8,460 bases of DNA, taken from positions 1 to 8,460 of the forward strand of contig CAMDCQ010000098.1 of the NCBI GenBank assembly GCA_945890595.1. The letters are read 5' to 3'. The stretch is from Chitinophaga pinensis. GTDB taxonomy: Bacteria > Bacteroidota > Bacteroidia > NS11-12g > UBA9320. The stretch's first letter is position 1. Each line of letters starts with the position of its first letter. The position numbers and the translations under genes are program-made. Shown here one piece after another: positions 7,543 through 8,460 of the stretch. Under the pieces are notes generated by a model. That model saw nothing but the letters and a program-made list of their open reading frames with translations. It did not search any database and was not told where the DNA came from.

Positions 7543-7571
7543 GTAGATTATTCATGTTATTTATAATCTAC
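7543..7571. repeat. Perfect 9-bp inverted repeat between divergent E1 and lipoprotein genes
   Basis: The arms GTAGATTAT (7543-7551) and ATAATCTAC (7563-7571) are exact reverse complements around an 11-base spacer. No T-run follows on either strand, and both flanking genes start outwards from this region, so it is not a terminator. It sits upstream of the predicted E1 -33 element and about 100 bases upstream of the lipoprotein promoter, which suits a dimeric regulator's binding site. Confidence 0.5.
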
Positions 7572-7590
7572 GGGATTAAAAGAACGGGAT
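7570..7590. repeat. Short direct repeat ACGGGAT
   Basis: ACGGGAT occurs at 7570-7576 and again at 7584-7590, a 14-base periodicity. The first copy overlaps the end of the 9-bp inverted repeat. The repeat is short and could be chance; it is listed because it belongs to the same compact, repeat-rich intergenic stretch. Confidence 0.25.
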
Positions 7591-7618
7591 CCTTTAAATT
7601 GTCTATCCGTTTTTAGAA

Positions 7619-7651
7619 CTTGATATCCTTGTCAAGCAATAATCATCAAGG
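7619..7651. repeat. Overlapping CTTG/CAAG inverted repeats upstream of the small lipoprotein gene
   Basis: CTTGAT (7619-7624) can pair with TCAAG at 7632-7636 (5 bp) or with ATCAAG at 7645-7650 (6 bp). CCTTG (7627-7631) can pair with CAAGG at 7647-7651. The alternatives are mutually exclusive and all short. They sit about 25-55 bases upstream of the lipoprotein gene's -7 box, so they are more likely protein-binding half-sites than an RNA fold. Confidence 0.25.
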
Positions 7652-7672
7652 GCAAAATCTATAATGCTTCAC

Positions 7673-7680
7673 TATATTTG
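7673..7680 (+). promoter_or_regulatory. -7 box of the small lipoprotein gene
   Basis: TATATTTG is a perfect match to the Bacteroidota -7 consensus TAnnTTTG. Only five bases separate it from the ATG at 7686, so the transcript should have almost no leader. No -33 TTTG is visible at the expected distance (around 7650). Confidence 0.55.
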
Positions 7681-7685
7681 CATAC

Positions 7686-8072
7686 ATGAGAAAAGTTATT
7701 CTTTTATCTATTTTCTTATCAATTGGAATTCTTCTTACGTCCTGTGAGAAAGACCAATCTTATGTGTATGATTTCATGTTGGTAAACGAAACTGACATGG
7801 ATTTATACGTAAGCTGGAGTATTGGCGGTAACTCTTATCTAGATACAATTCCCAGCTCGACTATTTCAGGGATACCAAATGTGCGCCACGGATTAAATAG
7901 CAACTCAGATATAGAATTTAATGTTTTGAATTCTATATACACTTGTACAGCTGTATCATCTGATTCTTCTCGTGTTTGGGATGTTTCAGACCTAACAGAA
8001 TATTCTGTTAGTAATTCAAAGGAACCGTTAATGGGTCTCTTTTCCGAAACATATACCTTCGTCATTCAATAG
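7686..8072 (+). CDS. Small lipoprotein of unknown function
   Basis: A 128-residue protein that I do not recognise. Residues 1-19 are a clear lipoprotein signal: Arg-Lys, a hydrophobic core VILLSIFLSIGIL, and lipobox LTSC with Cys20 as the lipidated residue. The following EKDQ partly resembles the lipoprotein export signal that sends Capnocytophaga lipoproteins to the cell surface (Cys-x-Lys followed by acidic residues). The mature part (about 109 residues) alternates polar and hydrophobic residues (FMLVNETDMDLYVSWSIGG, 30-48; YTFVIQ at the end), which suggests a small beta-sandwich. It has one further cysteine (Cys87). The start is fixed because the next Met (31) would lose the signal. It has its own promoter, is divergent from the E1 gene and convergent with glmS, so context gives no functional hint. 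Confidence 0.8.
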   Translation: MRKVILLSIFLSIGILLTSCEKDQSYVYDFMLVNETDMDLYVSWSIGGNSYLDTIPSSTISGIPNVRHGLNSNSDIEFNVLNSIYTCTAVSSDSSRVWDVSDLTEYSVSNSKEPLMGLFSETYTFVIQ

Positions 8073-8133
8073 ACGAAATTATACTTAGACCAGAAGATTT
8101 AGCTCAGGGTAATCAACTTAGTACCCGTTCACT

Positions 8134-8460
8134 CTATTCCACCGTAACTGATTTAGCCAAATTTCGAGGCTGATCTACATTACAACCGCGCATTACTGCT
8201 ATATAGTAAGAAAGTAATTGTAATGGTATGGTAGCTAAGATAGGAGTAAGGCAATCTTCAGTATCTGGTATTTCAATGAAATGATCTGCCATTTCAGCGA
8301 CTTTTTCGTCGCCTTCAGTTACTATAGCGATAATTTTTCCTTTACGTGCTTTTACTTCTTGAATATTACTTACTACTTTTTCGTAGTAGTTACGCTTTGT
8401 TGCGATTACAACGATAGGCATCTCTTCATCAATAAGTGCAATGGGTCCGTGCTTCATCTC
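8134..8460 (-). CDS. glmS: Glutamine-fructose-6-phosphate aminotransferase, C-terminal end (5' part outside window)
   Basis: The last 108 codons of GlmS, which makes glucosamine-6-phosphate from fructose-6-phosphate and glutamine. This is the first committed step towards UDP-GlcNAc for peptidoglycan and lipopolysaccharide. The visible part is the end of the second SIS (isomerase) domain. It begins with EMKHGPIALID, whose His corresponds to His504 of the E. coli enzyme, and contains the PLQLLSYYIAVMRG helix. It ends with DQPRNLAKSVTVE, the near-invariant GlmS C-terminus carrying the active-site Lys (Lys603 in E. coli). The stop codon is at 8134-8136. The frame stays open to the right edge; the Met codon at 8455-8457 is internal, not a start. 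Cytoplasmic. The gene converges on the small lipoprotein gene across 61 bases without a clear terminator. Confidence 0.96.
   Translation of the reverse strand, partial: EMKHGPIALIDEEMPIVVIATKRNYYEKVVSNIQEVKARKGKIIAIVTEGDEKVAEMADHFIEIPDTEDCLTPILATIPLQLLSYYIAVMRGCNVDQPRNLAKSVTVE

Noticed and set aside
8107..8126. Stem-loop GGGTA/TACCC between the convergent lipoprotein and glmS genes
   Set aside because: Only 5 bp with a 10-base loop and no T-run on either side, so too weak to call a terminator.
8089..8140. tRNA-like sequence: TTAGCTCAG followed by GGTAATC and a later GTTCACTC...TTCC
   Set aside because: It recalls a tRNA D-arm and T-arm, but there is no matching acceptor stem, no anticodon arm, the spacing is too short and it runs into glmS. 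Chance resemblance.

Overview
The window looks like a housekeeping stretch of a Bacteroidota chromosome, most likely from a Flavobacteriales-type marine or environmental species. Five things point there: a secreted protein ending in the opening of a type IX secretion sorting domain (VYPNPTSG), a single-chain E1 alpha/beta 2-oxoacid dehydrogenase, an SDR-type threonine dehydrogenase, TAnnTTTG-like -7 promoter boxes, and no Shine-Dalgarno sequences before the starts. Base composition is modestly AT-rich by eye and similar throughout. I see no mobile element, CRISPR array, rRNA or tRNA.

Layout, left to right. Bases 1-1543 (minus) are the first 514 codons of a secreted parallel beta-helix protein, running off the left edge. 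A short divergent promoter region (1544-1668) separates it from oligopeptidase B (1669-3720, plus). A DUF1684 lipoprotein gene (3740-4369) follows after 19 bases and may be co-transcribed. Next comes L-threonine 3-dehydrogenase (4409-5368, plus), with its own likely promoter. It converges on a large fused 2-oxoacid (probably branched-chain) dehydrogenase E1 gene (5410-7461, minus). A 224-base divergent intergenic region (7462-7685) is the most structured non-coding part: it holds two likely promoters, a perfect 9-bp inverted repeat, a 10-bp palindrome just past the presumed E1 transcription start, and smaller repeats. It leads into a small lipoprotein gene (7686-8072, plus). That gene converges on the 3' end of glmS (8134-8460, minus), which runs off the right edge.

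Functionally, the middle of the window leans towards peptide and amino-acid breakdown: oligopeptidase B cuts basic peptides, Tdh oxidises threonine, and the fused E1 decarboxylates 2-oxoacids from amino-acid catabolism. The flanks are cell-surface functions: a secreted beta-helix protein, two lipoproteins, and GlmS, which supplies amino-sugar precursors of the envelope. The genes are mostly transcribed separately, so this is a neighbourhood rather than one operon. I did not find a convincing new system. The best leads are the structured E1/lipoprotein intergenic region, the (near-)leaderless start of the small lipoprotein gene, and the two lipoproteins without assigned function.
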